64,000 nucleotides of DNA, taken from the NCBI RefSeq assembly GCF_030464885.1, contig NZ_JALPRJ010000019.1:1-64000 (forward strand), in the 5' to 3' direction. The notes beneath the pieces were generated by a model that worked only from the letters and a program-made list of their open reading frames with translations, was not told the origin of the DNA and made no database searches. The position numbers were made by a program, and so were the translations under genes. Shown here one piece after another: positions 19,110 through 27,478 of this stretch; position 1 is the stretch's first letter; each line of letters starts with the position of its first letter. Source of the stretch: Caballeronia sp. SEWSISQ10-4 2. Its GTDB lineage: Bacteria > Pseudomonadota > Gammaproteobacteria > Burkholderiales > Burkholderiaceae.

Positions 19110-19850
19110 TTAAAACTTATATCCCACGGAAACAAACGAGACGATGGGGTTGAGTTTGATCTTGGTACTGCTGGTCACCGTCCCAACTTTCGACTGAGTC
19201 GTCAGTGTCGCCCGTGTCGAGAGCCACATATACGAAAGCGAGGCGTCGACCGACCAATGCTTGCTGAGGTTATAAGAAAACCCTGCGTTGATGACCGGCG
19301 CAAACGAACTGCTCAGCTTGGCCGTGGTCGACCCTTCCAGTGCGGTCCCATAGGTCGAGGAGTACAGGAAACTGCCGCTCGACATCGCTGAGCTCAACTT
19401 CACTCCGCTATACCAGACATAGGCTCCGCCGGCGCCAAGATAAGGCCGAAGGTTGCTCTGCGGGTTATTGAAGTAATACTTCAGGAGCAAGGTCGGGCTC
19501 CATTCATACGCCGTCCCCATCTGTCCAAGTGACGCGAGCGATCCGCTGCCGGACAAATTGAACTTTGGCGGCGCGCCGAGCACGGCAGTGGCGGCAATGT
19601 GATCGGTAATGAAATAAGTCGCCGTGAGACCGAACGTGTCCGCGTTGTCGACGGATGCCCCCGTGCCGGTCTCCGTCGTGCTCGCGCCCAGGGCGCTGAC
19701 TGTAAGCGGCTTGCTCGAATCCTGCGGCGAGAGATGAAACCAGCCGAGGTTCGCGACCACATCCCCCGCGCTCTGCGCATGCGCAGCCGTACTGATAAAC
19801 AACGCGGCCATCACGTTCATCACGCCCAATGCTCGTGTCTGCATCCTCAT
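19110..19850 (-). CDS. ompW: OmpW-family outer membrane protein
   Basis: Outer-membrane eight-stranded beta-barrel of 246 residues. It has a signal peptide MRMQTRALGVMNVMAALFIS ending near AHAQ (residue 26), the N-terminal periplasmic turn GDVVANLGWFHLSPQDSS, the central DHIAATAVLGAPPKFNLSGSG that is diagnostic for OmpW, PYLGAGGAYVWYSG, and a C-terminal strand ending in VGYKF with the terminal Phe needed for barrel insertion. The ATG at 19850 has a very good ribosome-binding site (ggaggag). OmpW proteins form narrow hydrophobic channels and respond to salt, iron and oxidative stress in other bacteria. Local regulation is not shown. Confidence 0.93.
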   Translation of the reverse strand: MRMQTRALGVMNVMAALFISTAAHAQSAGDVVANLGWFHLSPQDSSKPLTVSALGASTTETGTGASVDNADTFGLTATYFITDHIAATAVLGAPPKFNLSGSGSLASLGQMGTAYEWSPTLLLKYYFNNPQSNLRPYLGAGGAYVWYSGVKLSSAMSSGSFLYSSTYGTALEGSTTAKLSSSFAPVINAGFSYNLSKHWSVDASLSYMWLSTRATLTTQSKVGTVTSSTKIKLNPIVSFVSVGYKF

Positions 19851-20023
19851 ATCTCCTCCGTTTTTTATCCGACCCTGTCTGTGGATCTGGAGGGGATTCT
19901 ATGCGAACGATCGTGCGAATCATTCTCTCAACCGTGGAGAAATACTTCTGGATTCTGGTAAGGATTCGAAATGCGCCTATGACCCCGCCATCGTCCCGGA
20001 GTGCGAGGAAATCGGGCAGCGCC

Positions 20024-20230
20024 GGCCCGGTTCGCACGCCCGGTCTTGGCGGGCTCGTACCGGCGGAACATCGGGACGGCCTGTTCGCCCACCTCTCCAC
20101 GCTCGTCCCGATGGGGCGTCTCGGCGAGCCCAGTGAGATTGCCAAGGCAGCAGCATTCCTCGCATCGGACGACAGCAGCTTTGTGAACGACATCGAACTG
20201 TTCGTGGACGGCGGCGCCGCGCAAATCTGA
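20024..20230 (+). pseudogene. C-terminal remnant of a short-chain dehydrogenase/reductase
   Basis: A frame of about 68 codons encodes GPVRTPGLGG, then VPMGRLGEPSEIAKAAAFLA, SDDSSFVNDIELFVDGG and a stop. That is the invariant end of SDR-family oxidoreductases (the PG motif after strand 6 and the final GG). The Rossmann GxxxGxG, Ser, YxxxK and everything before are absent; the upstream sequence is the ompW promoter region. This is a decayed fragment, not a working enzyme. It lies just left of a 13-bp inverted repeat, which may mark the rearrangement. Confidence 0.75.
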
Positions 20231-20593
20231 CCGGACTTTGGCGCGCCCGGACGGACCCGCTCCCGATCCACCTCACGCGTCGGGTCTCATCAAGTGAGAC
20301 TCGCAACCTTGGACAGGAAGTGGACATCCGTTCGCCGGGTATCCAACCGACGGCTTCATGCCGCTATCCGATGCCAGCGAACGTTTGCTTGTAGTCGAAT
20401 CAAATAGCGGCATGAATTGGACTCGTCGTTCGCGACCGGTAACAACGCCCACGCCCTTGCGAAAACTGCGTTTATCTTCACAAGAGTTTTTCGAACAAGC
20501 CCGCTCTTGCGCCTACAATACCCCCCGATCCATCCCGAATGCCGCGTCATTGTCTTCGCATCCGCCACGCGCTTTTACCGGTCCACAGGCAGC
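20231..20593. other. Intergenic region upstream of BetR-receiver gene
   Basis: About 360 bases without a gene. It contains the 13-bp inverted repeat (20355-20416, listed separately). Downstream of it there is a TACAAT hexamer at 20514-20519 that could be the -10 of the regulator gene, though no good -35 is found at 17 bp. Confidence 0.5.
20355..20416. repeat. 13-bp perfect inverted repeat with 36-bp spacer
   Basis: TTCATGCCGCTAT at 20355-20367 and its exact complement ATAGCGGCATGAA at 20404-20416. The spacer is too long for an ordinary terminator, and no T-run follows. It sits between an SDR gene remnant and a regulator gene. Mobile-element termini or a looping operator are both possible. 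Confidence 0.7.
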
Positions 20594-21448
20594 ATGGTCA
20601 CTGAAACCTCATCCTCCGATTCCCTCGCGGTCGCCCAGCGCGTACGCGACCTGATGAATCGCCATGGCATTGGCAAGCGGCAGCAGACCGCCGAGCTTTG
20701 CCGCATCCTCGACCTCAGTTTCTCGCAGGGGCATCGCAAGCTGCGCGGCAACAGCCCGTGGACACTTGCGCAGATTCGCCGGGTGGCCGAAGCTTTCGAC
20801 GAACCCGCGCTGCAACTCTTCGACGCGAAGAACGCCGATGTCGACGACACCGAAGGCACCGCCCACGACGCCATCCTCGTGCTTGGCGCTATCGAAATTC
20901 CGTGCGTTGCGTGGATTGGCGAAGCGCTCGAACCGGGCAGCCGCCCGGATTTCATCGCACAAAACATGAACGGCCGCTGGCTCGTGACGACCCACGAAGG
21001 GGTGCTGCTGCACGCCGCTCACGACGTCCACAAGATCGAGATCCAGCCTCGCCGCACGGACATGGACAAACCGCTGATCGCGGTCGTGGACGACGATCAG
21101 ACGTCCGCCGACAATCTCCACGATTATCTCGAGCGCAGCGGTTTTACGGCCGTAGCGTTGTATGGTCTGGAAGGGTTTGCGCAAGCGCTGCAGGCGCAGG
21201 TTTTCGACGCGGTGGTGATCGACTGGCTGTTCGGCGCGCACACTTCCGCCGACGCCATCCGTGCCGTGCGCAACTCGGACAATCCGGATGCCCCCATCTT
21301 CGTATTGACGGGCGAACTGACGACCGGCAAGGCGAGCGAGTCGGAAATCAGCGACGTCATCCAGCGCTACAACGTCACGTGTTTCGAAAAACCGGCGCGC
21401 ATGGCGATCCTCGTAGCCGACCTTTCGAAGCGCTTGCTGCGCGCCTGA
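20594..21448 (+). CDS. BetR-type HTH / receiver-domain regulator
   Basis: Protein of 284 residues. The ATG at 20594 (MVTETSSSDS) is preferred over the earlier frame start, because the upstream residues are unlike a domain. Residues about 12-75 form a BetR-like helix-turn-helix (RVRDLMNRHGIGKRQQTAEL, then LDLSFSQGHRKLRG). A middle region of about 70 residues is probably beta-rich. The receiver spans about 158-283 with Asp pair DDD (VVDDDQT), phospho-acceptor Asp210 (AVVIDWLFG) and a late Lys in CFEKPA. The HTH lies before the receiver, the reverse of most response regulators. It is convergent with a hybrid kinase gene 40 bp away, a plausible partner. Confidence 0.82.
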   Translation: MVTETSSSDSLAVAQRVRDLMNRHGIGKRQQTAELCRILDLSFSQGHRKLRGNSPWTLAQIRRVAEAFDEPALQLFDAKNADVDDTEGTAHDAILVLGAIEIPCVAWIGEALEPGSRPDFIAQNMNGRWLVTTHEGVLLHAAHDVHKIEIQPRRTDMDKPLIAVVDDDQTSADNLHDYLERSGFTAVALYGLEGFAQALQAQVFDAVVIDWLFGAHTSADAIRAVRNSDNPDAPIFVLTGELTTGKASESEISDVIQRYNVTCFEKPARMAILVADLSKRLLRA

Positions 21449-21488
21449 TTTTCAACGATTCTCAACGCCGCGCGCGCGTTCAAACCGC

Positions 21489-23300
21489 TCAATGTATGCG
21501 CCGGGTCGCCGATAACGCGCGCGCCAGGGCGCTTTTCAGCACTTCGTAGCGCACGGGTTTGAGCAGGTAGTCGAAGAACAGGATGGCGGCGCTGGGATCG
21601 ACCAGATCCGGCGCGTAGGCGCTCACCGCGATCACCGGCAAACTCGCGCCCGATGCGCGCCGCGCCCGGTATTCATTCACGAACGAATACCCGTCCTTGC
21701 CCGGCATGTGCAGGTCCGCCAGGATCAGGTCGGCCTCGTTGTTCTCGAGCCACGCGAGCGCGCTGTCCACGTCGGGCATGGCCGCGCTCGCATACCCCAG
21801 GTGCGCAAGCATTTCCGTCAGCGACTCGCGGATGGAATCGTGGTCGTCTATCACCAGCACGCGGGCTTTCTTCAACGGCGGCAGGTCCGCGGGCGCACGC
21901 TCGCGTTCGGGCATCCGCGCCACCGGGGCGGCCGGCAAACTCACACGAAACGCGGCGCCCTGGCCAATGTCACTCGACACGTTGACCACGCCGCCAAGCA
22001 ATTCGACCAGCCCGCGAACGACCGCGAGACCCATGCCGGCACCGTCGAAGCGTCGGGTTGTCGATGAATCGAGTTGCGTGAATTCCTTGAAGATCAGCGG
22101 CAGCTGTTCGCGCGGGATGCCGGGGCCGGTGTCGATCACGGAGATATCGAGCCGTTCGAGTGAGCGCTCGAAACGCACATCGATCGAACCCGCATCGGTG
22201 TACTTGATCGCGTTCGTAACAAGGTTGGTAACGATCTGGCGCAGCCGATGCTGATCCGATTCGATCAATCCCGCCTCCCCCGTAAACTGGCCGCGCAAGA
22301 CCAGTCCCTTGGACGCGGCCGCCGGCGTATTGGCGTCGACGATGGAGTCGAGCAACTCCATGGGGTCGAACACCGTCAGCCGCAATTCAAGCTTGCCGGC
22401 GCCGAGCCGCGCGAAGTCGGTGAGATCGCGCATCTGTGCTTCGAGATGACGTGCACCGGTCTCGAGCCGCTGGATGATCTTGCGATCGCTTTCGCTATGC
22501 AAGTTCAGTTCGAGCAATTCCACCGACGACACAATGGCATGCAGCGGTGTGCGCAACTCATGACTGATCATGCCGAGGAAGGAATCCTTCGCCTGCGATG
22601 CTTCGCGTGCCGCTCGTGTTGCCTGATGTTGCGCTTCGAGCGCCGCGCGTTGCTGGTGAATCAGCCGTGAACGCCGGTAGCCGTTTAGCAGCAGCATGGC
22701 GGTGGCGACCATGGAGAGCAGCGCGAGCAGCATGCCGGCCGCGAACAGATAACGCCGCTTGGAGACGAAATCGTTCACGATGTAATCCCGCTCCGCCACG
22801 TCCACCACCCTGCGACCGTTCGCAAGCTCGTTCACCGCATCCTGGTTCTGCCGCAAGACGCCGATGATCTTCAGCGTGCGTGCAGGGTCGGAATTCAACG
22901 CAACTATATCCGGCTCGATGGACTCGAGCGCGGCATCAAGCTGGCGCAGGATCTCCTGCTGGCGGTTTCGCAAGGTGCCGCGGTCGGACAGCATCGACGT
23001 TGAGGCGGTGACAATGGCGAGCTTCGATTCGAGCACCTCGTAACGAAGCTGGATCTCCTCGGTATCGGCGTCGATACCGCTGCGGTACAACAGCACCTGG
23101 TTCGCGAAGCGGCCATACGCGATCTGGAATTGAGCGCCATCCCAGTAGAAACCGTCATAAGGCAGGCCGAGTTGCTGCTGCGTGGTCTGATTTGCGAGCA
23201 AGCCGGAATACAGCACGTAGCCCACCCCGGCGAGCGGCGGTGCGATGGCTGCTGCGAGCAGCAGCGCAACCTTGAAACGGCGAAGCGGTGCACGCGTCAT
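21489..23300 (-). CDS. Membrane hybrid sensor histidine kinase
   Basis: Hybrid kinase of 603 residues. The ATG at 23300 overlaps the upstream stop by four bases (ATGA), which fixes the start. Transmembrane helices lie at about 10-33 and 183-206, with a helical periplasmic sensor of about 150 residues between them. HisKA follows with His247 in MISHELRTPLHAI, then HATPase (about 350-460, with IDTGPGIP and FDGAGMGLAVV), and a C-terminal receiver (about 483-600, LILADLHMPGKDG). It is the last gene of an operon after a periplasmic sulfite-oxidase-fold protein, which may present a ligand to its sensor domain. Confidence 0.92.
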   Translation of the reverse strand: MTRAPLRRFKVALLLAAAIAPPLAGVGYVLYSGLLANQTTQQQLGLPYDGFYWDGAQFQIAYGRFANQVLLYRSGIDADTEEIQLRYEVLESKLAIVTASTSMLSDRGTLRNRQQEILRQLDAALESIEPDIVALNSDPARTLKIIGVLRQNQDAVNELANGRRVVDVAERDYIVNDFVSKRRYLFAAGMLLALLSMVATAMLLLNGYRRSRLIHQQRAALEAQHQATRAAREASQAKDSFLGMISHELRTPLHAIVSSVELLELNLHSESDRKIIQRLETGARHLEAQMRDLTDFARLGAGKLELRLTVFDPMELLDSIVDANTPAAASKGLVLRGQFTGEAGLIESDQHRLRQIVTNLVTNAIKYTDAGSIDVRFERSLERLDISVIDTGPGIPREQLPLIFKEFTQLDSSTTRRFDGAGMGLAVVRGLVELLGGVVNVSSDIGQGAAFRVSLPAAPVARMPERERAPADLPPLKKARVLVIDDHDSIRESLTEMLAHLGYASAAMPDVDSALAWLENNEADLILADLHMPGKDGYSFVNEYRARRASGASLPVIAVSAYAPDLVDPSAAILFFDYLLKPVRYEVLKSALARALSATRRIH

Positions 23301-23794
23301 TTCACGACCAGCGCTTTGATCTGCCACACGAATTTTGCCTCGGCGACCGAGCCGCTCAGCTCGGACGGGTAAGCGTCACGCGGATAGATCAGGAACAGCG
23401 GACCGAAATTGCTGACCTTCAGGCGCACGCCGTTCATGCTGTACGCGAGAATCGCGCCGTATCGCTCAGCTTCCGAGGCGCTCACGGTGTACGAATAGTC
23501 GTCGATCGTGCGTAGTTCCACCTCGTCTGCACGTGCGTCCACCAGATTCAGCACGTCCTTGAGCAGCGGCCCGGTGAAGGTGGATTTCGGCGTCCAGGTA
23601 GTCGAGGTCGTGATCGTATGGACCGGCAGCTTCATCAGTTCGGCTTCGCTGATATGGTAGACGCTATGGTCCGCGTCGGTGGTGCGGCCGATCTTTCCTG
23701 TTACATCGAGGACCAGCGGCGCAGCGCTCGCTACAAGTGGCAGCAGCCCCAGCAGCGAAGCGGCAAGCAAGCTCCGAAGCGACTGCGGTGTCAT
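23297..23794 (-). CDS. Periplasmic sulfite-oxidase-fold (molybdopterin-domain-like) protein without cysteine
   Basis: Exported protein of 165 residues. The ATG at 23794 gives a clean signal peptide (SLRSLLAASLLGLLPLVASA, cleaved near residue 24). The mature part matches the oxidoreductase molybdopterin-binding (SUOX) fold: LVLDVTGKIG near the start, FTGPLLKDVLNL in the middle, and GPLFLIYPRD towards the end. However, the protein has no cysteine at all, so the Mo-coordinating Cys of the catalytic family is missing and TTSTTW stands near its expected place. A catalytic role is therefore unlikely. Coupling to the hybrid kinase gene (ATGA overlap) suggests an accessory sensor or ligand-binding role. 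Confidence 0.78.
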   Translation of the reverse strand: MTPQSLRSLLAASLLGLLPLVASAAPLVLDVTGKIGRTTDADHSVYHISEAELMKLPVHTITTSTTWTPKSTFTGPLLKDVLNLVDARADEVELRTIDDYSYTVSASEAERYGAILAYSMNGVRLKVSNFGPLFLIYPRDAYPSELSGSVAEAKFVWQIKALVVK

Positions 23795-23802
23795 GGCGGC
23801 GC

Positions 23803-25440
23803 TCAATGCTGTTTGTCGAAAGCAAGCGCCGCACGCTCCGAGGCCACCACGATCAGCTTCATGGTGGCACGTGTCGCGCCGACAAAAAACTTGCGCGCGA
23901 CCTGTTCGTCGAAGGCGTCGAAATCGACTTCGGTCAGGATCACGCACGGCGCAGACTGCCCCTTGAACCGGTAGATCGATTCGAGCAGCACGTCGCCTTC
24001 CCGATATTCCGGATTCCCGAACAAATCGTAACTCCCGGTGAAACTGCGCAAACGATGCGGCCCGAGCTGGTCGACGGAAGTCAGCACCGAGCCCTCGCGC
24101 CCGCGGAAGGACAATACCGCGATGTCCTGCTTCCGGTAGCCGAGCGCAAGCGCCTGGGTGATGGCACGCTTGGTCGCCTCGATCACTTCGTCGAGATGGC
24201 CGTTTTCATACGTGGAGAGGCTGACTTCGGAACCGTCGAACGGACTGCCTGCGTCGAGCCGCACTTCGCGTCCAACGATCCGCCGGATGTACGCCAGCAG
24301 GTCGCGCGGGCTTCGATAGTTGGTGGTTTCACGCAGCGTGGTCCAGCCGGGCAGCGGCACGGGATCGCGGAAATACAAGTTCTGCATTGGATCTTCGAGC
24401 CACCACCATGCGCCGTCCGGTTTCAGCAAACGGGCAAGCGCGTCCACCCACGCCGCCTGGAAATCCTGGCCTTCGTCGACAATCAACACGTCGAACTTCC
24501 AGTGCTCCGCAATCTCGACGTTGGCGAAACGCTCCTCCAGTGTCGCGAACACATTCGGCTGACTGAAGTCGGGCGGCGTGCCCGCGTCACGCGTCACGCT
24601 CGCGCTGAGCTGGTGATAGTTGGCAATGCGCGCTTCAGGCGGCGCGACAAGACGGATGTGATCGGCGAGCGGCCTGTTGAAACAGACGTACAACACGCTG
24701 CGGCCCTTCGCCACCGCGTCGCGCATGACCTGCACCGCCAGTTGTGTCTTGCCCGAGCCGGCCGTGCCGATCACCCGCAATCTGAACGGCTGGAACTCGA
24801 GCCGGCGCGCCCACGTGGCCAGGCCACCCGAGAGCCGGGTAACGAGCATGTCGGCCTGACCGACCAGCGCGTTGGTATCGGGCGTGAGGGCGAGTTCGTC
24901 GGAGAGAAAATGATGGATCCGCGCGGACGCTTCGAAGCGCGGTTCATTCGGCGGCAGTATCTCCAGGACAACCGACGGCAGCTTCGCTCGGCGGCTGGCA
25001 TCGACAATGCGCGCTTCCGGCACACCCGCAATCGACGCGTCCTTCACCGTGTAGTCGGGGCAATACAGCAGCTCTTCAATCCGGTAAGTGCCCGCGCCGA
25101 ATGCGGCCGTGAAGCGCCGGTGCAGGTTCTCCAGCGTCCGTGCAAGCTGGATGGCGACGTTGCGCTCCTTCTGCATGTACACCTTCATCAGGCCCGCGGG
25201 CGTCTCGCGCAGGAACCCCGCCTTCTGTTCGATGATCAGCACCCGGCCCGACGGTGCGACCACGACGAAGTCGGCTTCGCCGAACACCGAAAAGCCTTCG
25301 TTGATACGAGTCCAGTGAACACCGTGATACACGGTGTAGTCCTCGGGAAGTTTCGCCAGCAGTGCGAGCGTGTCGAGTTCACGCACGGCAGCGCCGGTCG
25401 CTTCCATATTCTTCCAGTCGTCGGGGACAATTCGAGCCAT
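23803..25440 (-). CDS. NERD nuclease-domain / superfamily I helicase-like ATPase
   Basis: Cytoplasmic protein of 545 residues. The N-terminal NERD nuclease-related domain (about 15-135) retains a D-x13-ExK core: Asp57 in GEADFVVV, Glu71 and Lys73 in LIIEQKAG. The C-terminal part is UvrD-like with Walker A GTAGSGKTQ (225-233), Walker B LIVDEGQDF, motif III-like WWWLEDPMQNLY, motif IV-like TNYRSP, FKGQSAPCVIL and motif VI-like VGATRAT. A combined nuclease/helicase points to DNA or RNA processing, possibly repair or defence. It is the first gene of an operon with a periplasmic protein (8-bp gap) and a hybrid kinase, an unexpected pairing. Confidence 0.85.
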   Translation of the reverse strand: MARIVPDDWKNMEATGAAVRELDTLALLAKLPEDYTVYHGVHWTRINEGFSVFGEADFVVVAPSGRVLIIEQKAGFLRETPAGLMKVYMQKERNVAIQLARTLENLHRRFTAAFGAGTYRIEELLYCPDYTVKDASIAGVPEARIVDASRRAKLPSVVLEILPPNEPRFEASARIHHFLSDELALTPDTNALVGQADMLVTRLSGGLATWARRLEFQPFRLRVIGTAGSGKTQLAVQVMRDAVAKGRSVLYVCFNRPLADHIRLVAPPEARIANYHQLSASVTRDAGTPPDFSQPNVFATLEERFANVEIAEHWKFDVLIVDEGQDFQAAWVDALARLLKPDGAWWWLEDPMQNLYFRDPVPLPGWTTLRETTNYRSPRDLLAYIRRIVGREVRLDAGSPFDGSEVSLSTYENGHLDEVIEATKRAITQALALGYRKQDIAVLSFRGREGSVLTSVDQLGPHRLRSFTGSYDLFGNPEYREGDVLLESIYRFKGQSAPCVILTEVDFDAFDEQVARKFFVGATRATMKLIVVASERAALAFDKQH

Positions 25441-25547
25441 GCTTCGCCTTCCGGCCTAAGTGCGTGTGAGGGCCGGAAAGTGCTTGATTCGAGCAGGATT
25501 CCGGGAATCCAGCGGCCATTGTACGCAAGCTGCGCGGCGGTCCAGCG

Positions 25548-26219
25548 TCAGTCCGCAAAATCGTATTTGCCGCCGCGCTGCAACGCCCGCTGATATGCCG
25601 GGCGCTCGTGAATCCGCTTCACGAAAGCCGCTACGTTGGGAAGCGCCTTAGCGCCCGCGCGCTGGGTTCCAGCTTCAAGCGGGAAACTCATCTGCACGTC
25701 GGCGGCGCTGAAGGAGTCGCCCGCAAACCACTCGGACTTCGACAGCTCGCTCTCTATGAAACCGAAGTGCAGTTTCAATTGCGGATCGATGAAACTGTCC
25801 TGCATGGTCTGCGCGATGCGGCGAGCGATCGGCTTGGCGAAAAACGGCATCGGCGCGCTGCCGATCCGCAGCGCCACCAGCTTCAACAACAGCGGCGGCA
25901 TGGCCGAGCCTTCGGCGTAGTGCATCCAGTAGTTGTAGCGAAGGCGTTCAGGCGTTGTCCCATGCGGAGGAGCAAAGCGCCCTTGTCCGTAACGCTCGTT
26001 CAGATACTCGATGATTGCCCCCGATTCCGCGATCGTCTGGCCTTCGTCCGTGATGACCGGCGACTTGCCCAGCGGATGCACGGCGCGCAATTCGGGCGGC
26101 GCCAGCATGGTGTTGGGATCGCGCTGATAAGACTTGATTTGATAATCGACGCCCAGTTCTTCCAGCATCCAGAGCACGCGTTGCGAACGCGAATTGTTGA
26201 GGTGATGAACAATGAGCAT
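25548..26219 (-). CDS. Glutathione S-transferase
   Basis: Cytoplasmic GST of 223 residues. The N-terminal thioredoxin-like domain (1-80) begins MLIVHHLNNSRSQRVLWMLE with the usual catalytic-region Ser (NNSRSQR) and contains the glutathione-binding cis-Pro segment GKSPVI and the ESGAI motif at about 66-70. The C-terminal helical domain follows (about 95-215, including FAGDSFSAADVQMSFPLEA). Beta-proteobacterial GSTs of this kind detoxify electrophiles. No pathway neighbours indicate a specific substrate. It is a single gene with its own promoter region. Confidence 0.92.
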   Translation of the reverse strand: MLIVHHLNNSRSQRVLWMLEELGVDYQIKSYQRDPNTMLAPPELRAVHPLGKSPVITDEGQTIAESGAIIEYLNERYGQGRFAPPHGTTPERLRYNYWMHYAEGSAMPPLLLKLVALRIGSAPMPFFAKPIARRIAQTMQDSFIDPQLKLHFGFIESELSKSEWFAGDSFSAADVQMSFPLEAGTQRAGAKALPNVAAFVKRIHERPAYQRALQRGGKYDFAD

Positions 26220-26425
26220 GAAGGATTGCCGTTAGGGTTGAAGTCCGGGCGCAAACGCGCAAAGAATACAACATGGCTGAGTGCGCGCGTTCGCGTTCAC
26301 ACTGAGGTTATCCTCGGTTTAGTGTCGAATGCATGGGTGTGAGGCCCGTTTTGTGCGACAGCCATGATCGAACGCGATGTGCCGTTCGCTGTTTTCAGAC
26401 CAAAACAACGCAAAAGGACAATTCG

Positions 26426-26596
26426 ATGACCCTGGTTATTTATCTGGCGGGCTGGCTGATTCTGATTGGCGGCGTGTCATGGGCGCTGGTCGCCATGCAT
26501 GTGGCGCAACACACCATCATGATTGTCGACGTGATCCTGCTCGGCATAGCCGTGATCACGGGCGCCACCCGCGCACGCAACCGCGACCGGTCATAG
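26426..26596 (+). CDS. Small two-helix membrane protein, 56 aa
   Basis: Short gene starting at ATG 26426 after aaaagga. The product is almost entirely hydrophobic: MTLVIYLAGWLILIGGVSWA (helix 1), a short HVAQHT turn, then TIMIVDVILLGIAVITGATR (helix 2) and a basic tail RARNRDRS. It fits a small inner-membrane protein of the kind common in Burkholderia, with unknown function. An upstream in-frame ATG at 26333 would add a Cys/Arg-rich stretch and is not supported. Confidence 0.7.
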   Translation: MTLVIYLAGWLILIGGVSWALVAMHVAQHTIMIVDVILLGIAVITGATRARNRDRS

Positions 26597-26654
26597 GACC
26601 CTCATCGGCGCACCGCCCTGCGCTCTTCCGCCAAGCGGGGTGCCGTGGTGGACT

Positions 26655-27068
26655 TCAGGACAGCTCGCGCGAGCTAAGCGACTGCTGGATCAGCGTCACG
26701 AGCACATCGGGATGCGCGGGTTTGGTCATGAAGTGCTGGAAACCTTCGCCGATGCTTCGCAAGCGGTATTCGTCTCCGTTATGGCCCGTGAGCGCAATTG
26801 CGATCGATGGCGTCAGGTTGCCTCGAATCTCATGGTCGCGCAGGCGCTGGATCAGATAAAAACCATCCATCATCGGCAGGTCGATGTCGCAGATGACGGC
26901 GTCGGGCAACTCCCGGATGACCGTCTCGGCGCCCTCTTCGGCATCCGCCACAGCGACGACCTGGGCGCCTTCCTCCTCCAGCAGCATTCGCAGTGACTCC
27001 CTGCTCTCCAGGTCGTCTTCGATCAGCACAATCCTGGCATGCTCCAGTCTCGCTACTTCGTTCATCAT
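26655..27068 (-). CDS. Single-domain response regulator (CheY-like)
   Basis: Stand-alone receiver of about 137 residues without an output domain. The acidic residues are in IVLIEDDLESRES, the phospho-acceptor Asp is in AVICDIDLPMMDG, the conserved Thr is in IALTGHNG, and the Lys is in HFMTKPAHP. Two adjacent ATG codons at 27068 and 27065 are possible starts. Such proteins act as phosphate shuttles or sinks in phosphorelays. The window has several hybrid kinases that could use it, but no kinase is next to it. Confidence 0.88.
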   Translation of the reverse strand: MMNEVARLEHARIVLIEDDLESRESLRMLLEEEGAQVVAVADAEEGAETVIRELPDAVICDIDLPMMDGFYLIQRLRDHEIRGNLTPSIAIALTGHNGDEYRLRSIGEGFQHFMTKPAHPDVLVTLIQQSLSSRELS

Positions 27069-27478
27069 TATCTTTTCTAACAACTCAAACAGGATTCAGG
27101 TGCCGGTGTCTCGGCTGCGCTTTTCAGCGCTGCGCCTTCAGGCTGCACTTCTCACTCACTGATGGCCTTGCGGCACGACGGCATGAGATCCATGCGGCAC
27201 CGTGTGATATGCCGCGCGCGCCGGTGTCGAACGTCGCGCGGTTAAAAATTTCAACGGGCGCAGTATGCCTCATTGCTTGTCGTGCAACGTTGCAGCAAAA
27301 AGCAGACCGAGCGCAGAAACTCCATGAGAAACGGTGGCGAGAGCCCCGGCACGCGTGCCTTTGCGCAAACCCTAAGGTCGCCATGACCCGTCGCACGAAC
27401 GAATAAATAGGCGGCAAGGCGGGTAATTTTTTACGCCGGGTGTCTTGTCGGAAAGTTCAGACTTATTGACGCCTGATA
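27069..27478. other. Intergenic region, no gene recognised
   Basis: About 410 bases between the single-domain receiver gene and the end of the AraC-type gene. The open frames inside are cysteine/arginine-rich and lack ribosome-binding sites. A T-run at 27427-27432 next to GC-rich flanks is not a clear terminator. Nothing else is visible. Confidence 0.5.

Noticed and set aside
19895-19975. Near-palindrome CGAACGATCGTGCG and repeated gattc motifs upstream of ompW considered as insertion-sequence ends
   Set aside because: No transposase fragment and no target duplication; only a 14-base imperfect palindrome, which is common at this GC content.
23737-25593. 618-codon plus-strand open frame
   Set aside because: Exactly antisense to the NERD/helicase gene, which has recognisable motifs; the plus-strand product has none.
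27124-27417. 97-codon minus-strand frame between the receiver and AraC genes
   Set aside because: Composition rich in Arg, Cys and Ser, no ribosome-binding site, no family resemblance.
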